The notes below the pieces were generated by a model. It searched no databases. It was not told the DNA's origin and saw only the letters and a program-made list of their open reading frames with translations. Positions 61,751 to 64,000 of a stretch of DNA of 64,000 nt are shown piece after piece. Made by a program: the position numbers and the translations under genes. Origin of the DNA: Rhizophagus irregularis (Eukaryota > Glomeromycota > Glomeromycetes > Glomerales > Glomeraceae). The stretch spans positions 2,604,001 to 2,668,000 of the forward strand of contig NC_089448.1 in the NCBI RefSeq assembly GCF_026210795.1. The letters are read 5' to 3'. Each line of letters begins with the position of its first letter. Position 1 is the stretch's first letter.

Positions 61751-62037
61751 CTATTCCGTTAACTTTCTTTTTTCTTTTTTCTTTTCCATAATTTTATTAT
61801 CATCAGCAATTTCAACAAGTAATTGATTTCTAATCAGTAATGTTAAATGTATGTCCGATAATTTTTTCATTCCTTCATTTAATCTCTGAAGTATATTTGT
61901 CAACAAAAAGATACAATATTTGGGTAAATTATAAACTTAACAAGAATGGATTTAAAAAGACAGAAAAGATACTTATGATGTTTTAACAAGGGCGCGTAAG
62001 GATCCACTGTTGGTTTAATGTCTTTCAAATGAGTCAT
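61751..62037 (-). CDS. Small hypothetical protein, 2 exons
   Basis: From ATG at 62037: MTHLKDIKPTVDPYAPLLKH, GTATCT donor at about 61975, then a splice to KLNEGMKKLSDIHLTLLIRN, QLLVEIADDNKIMEKKKEK and a stop at 61751-61753, about 66 residues. The sequence is open and helix-forming with a Lys-rich end, and it lies between SKP1 and the MFS gene in the gap where a gene would fit. I recognise no family; it may be a subunit of a small coiled-coil complex or a chance frame. The exact acceptor (CAGAG at about 61890) is a choice made to keep the frame. Confidence 0.4.
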
Positions 62038-62145
62038 CTCTTTATTCAAATTTAAATTTTCAATTTAATTAAAAAAATAAAAAACACATTTTTTTTCATA
62101 TACTCGCGTTTTTACTAATTTATAAATTGCAGCCGTGCTCACTAA

Positions 62146-63959
62146 CTAAATTTGTATCCGATCTGCGTGATCTCGTAATCTTCCAGCGAAAATCAAAGGA
62201 GTAATAGCTAGAACAGCGGCACCGAATATAATAAGAGTATTTCTAAACTCAAATAATTCAAATAATAATCCAGCAATAACAGGTCCAACAAACATTCCAA
62301 TTGAATAAGCCATATTCCATAAAGCATAAATTTGACCGTAAGCACCCCCACCCTTTTGCGTAACATAATGTCCAAGTAACGGTAACGTTGGAGTTGTTAC
62401 TATTGAATAAGTGGCACCAAAAAATAATAAAGGCAATACCACTAGCCAAAATTTACTTGGTAGAGAAATTAATGGAGTTGCTATACCCATTAATATCATA
62501 CCTATACCGCATGTTCTTCTTTGTCCTATATAAAACGAAATATATCCCACTGCTGGCGATAAAAATGTTGGTATTGCTATTGCAATAAATATTAATCCAA
62601 TCAGGGATGCATCTGCATCAAATTCTTTACGAAGGTAGATTGGAAGAATGGGTTCAAGTCCTAATATAAGAAAGAGATGAAGAAATTTTACACATCTTAA
62701 AAAAAATCACCGAAAATGTCGACTTTTTGATAATTACCAGCCAGTATACTAGCAACAACAATAATAGCTAAGCAGATATTAATAATGTTCCAATCAAAAA
62801 TTAAATTCCAAATGGAGGGAGATTGTGTGTGAAATTCTTGATTCGCATCTTCTATATCATCATTAATAATAGAATTTTCATCAACACTTTGATATGTTGA
62901 TAAATCTGAAGGTTCAACTATCATTGATATAACCAGGAAACCAAAAAATGCCAATATGGCACAAAAGAAAAACGGTGCTACATATCCCCAATATTGATAA
63001 AGTAATCCTCCAATTAAAGGCCCGATAATGGCCCCTAATGTATTTGCTGATAATACTGTTCCCATAACTACACCAAGTTTTGGACCTGATCCAAATCTGT
63101 CTGCCAACATAGCTAAACTTAGTGTCCTATAATCATCAAACGCGCGCATTAGATATAATACTTTAACGGAAGTCTAAACGTAAGGAATGCGCATACCATG
63201 ATGCACCGCCAGCAGCACCTTGAGCGATACGAGCAACAACAAGTTGCCAGTATGAATTAGCAATTCCAAATAAGATTGAACAAATCGCGAGACTGAGCAT
63301 ACCAAACATCATCGGAATCTATTAAAAGGATATAAAATTAACTTTATTTTGTGATTGCCTGAGAGGAAAAAAGACTTTTCTTGTTTAACATTTACTTTTC
63401 TAGTATGATATTTATCACTTAGCACGGCAAATATAGGAGTAGAGCTTAACAATCCAATAGCTAATAAATTAAAAAAAATAAATATACAAACTCATTTAAA
63501 TACATATACAAAAAACCTAAATTTAATTTAATTACCATAACAGCCGAAAAGAAATCCAATAGACTTAGAATCACGACCAAGTCTTTCATGAACGATAAGT
63601 GGTAAGATAGGTACCACGATACCATAAACGATCATATCCCTAATGTGTAAATATAAAGCTTATGAAGTAACCGCATATTTATATATTATAGACTCCGTTA
63701 TAGAATAGGATAATATTACAAATGATTTTGATTACATGTCAACTTACGTGAAAAGAGCTATTGAGGTTACAATAATAACAGCAGTAGTTGACCTACGAAA
63801 CCTACCGAACCATCCATATAGTGGATATTCAGCATTTATAGGATTATCTTCATGTCCGTTTAATATATTCACCTCCGTAGAGTCAATATTAGATGTATTG
63901 AAAGGCGCATCTGTATCTGATAATAAAGCTTCTCTTTCATCTCTATATGGTGATGTCAT
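62146..63959 (-). CDS. MFS transporter, DHA1-type antiporter, multi-exon
   Basis: Starts MTSPYRDEREALLSDTDAPF with a ~55-residue cytoplasmic lead, then 12 predicted membrane helices. Motif A lies after helix 2 (GFLFGCYAIGLLSSTPIFAV, LSDKYHTRK). Motif C, the mark of antiporters (G-x8-G-x3-GP-x2-GG), is exact in GTVLSANTLGAIIGPLIGG. A 45-residue acidic loop (PSDLSTYQSVDENSIINDD) separates the two six-helix halves. The C-terminal half has EPILPIYLRKEFDADASLIG, GQRRTCGIGMILMGIATPLI, GGGAYGQIYALWNMAYSIGM and ends RDHADRIQI. It resembles DHA1 drug/polyamine:H+ antiporters and vesicular amine transporters; the substrate cannot be told. At least five introns (for example at 63175-63140 and 62705-62660). 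The gene is complete in the window. Confidence 0.92.
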
Positions 63960-64000
63960 TTTTTAATGTAAAAATATGTTTCAGATCAGAAAAAATCATC
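63960..64000. other. 5' flank of the MFS gene
   Basis: 41 bp upstream of the start codon; no feature seen. Confidence 0.4.

Overview
The window looks like a chromosome segment of a filamentous fungus with a very AT-rich, transposon-laden genome. The best guess is an arbuscular mycorrhizal fungus (Glomeromycotina, Rhizophagus-like). This is inferred from four things: genes with many short GT..AG introns, fungal-type housekeeping proteins, the style of the LINE, Plavaka-like and MULE relics, and very long AT-rich spacers. No rRNA, tRNA or CRISPR was recognised.

Housekeeping genes sit at the two ends. Left: a DUF2408/UPF0662 protein (1531-3371, +, 7 exons) and the spliceosomal DEAH helicase Prp22/DHX8 (3808-8060, -, 9 exons). 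Right: a low-complexity protein of unknown function (53803-55208, +), a small Dap1/MAPR cytochrome-b5-like protein (55718-56419, +), the SERRATE/ARS2 RNA effector (56768-59821, -), SKP1 (60667-61334, +), a tiny hypothetical gene (61751-62037, -) and a DHA1-type MFS antiporter (62146-63959, -).

The middle 45 kb is a nest of mobile elements. At 9.7-17.3 kb an old LINE ORF1 relic is split by a 6.1-kb hAT-like element. That element carries an array of about 18 short hairpins, and the array in turn holds a 4.4-kb DNA transposon with 21-bp perfect terminal inverted repeats. The 4.4-kb transposon has a nearly intact intron-containing transposase-like gene whose motif order recalls RAG1/Transib, and a convergent C2H2 zinc-finger gene. 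An 8.2-kb non-LTR retrotransposon (18.4-26.6 kb) is bracketed by a 13-bp repeat, and two truncated copies of its tail lie next to near-identical motifs. A ~222-245-bp hAT MITE family occurs four times, three with perfect 8-bp target duplications.

Further along are MULE/FAR1-like fragments, GATATC-rich tandem arrays, a polyaspartate protein (32.9-34.1 kb), a trihelix/SANT-like protein with an RS tail (35.8-36.5 kb), and a frameshifted Plavaka/CACTA-like transposase (36.9-40.5 kb). From 47.4 to 53.8 kb there is mostly AT-rich non-coding DNA with foldback repeats and a short cluster of hairpins.

The most original material is the nested transposon at 12.06-16.50 kb with its hairpin-array setting, and the repeated target motif of the LINE.
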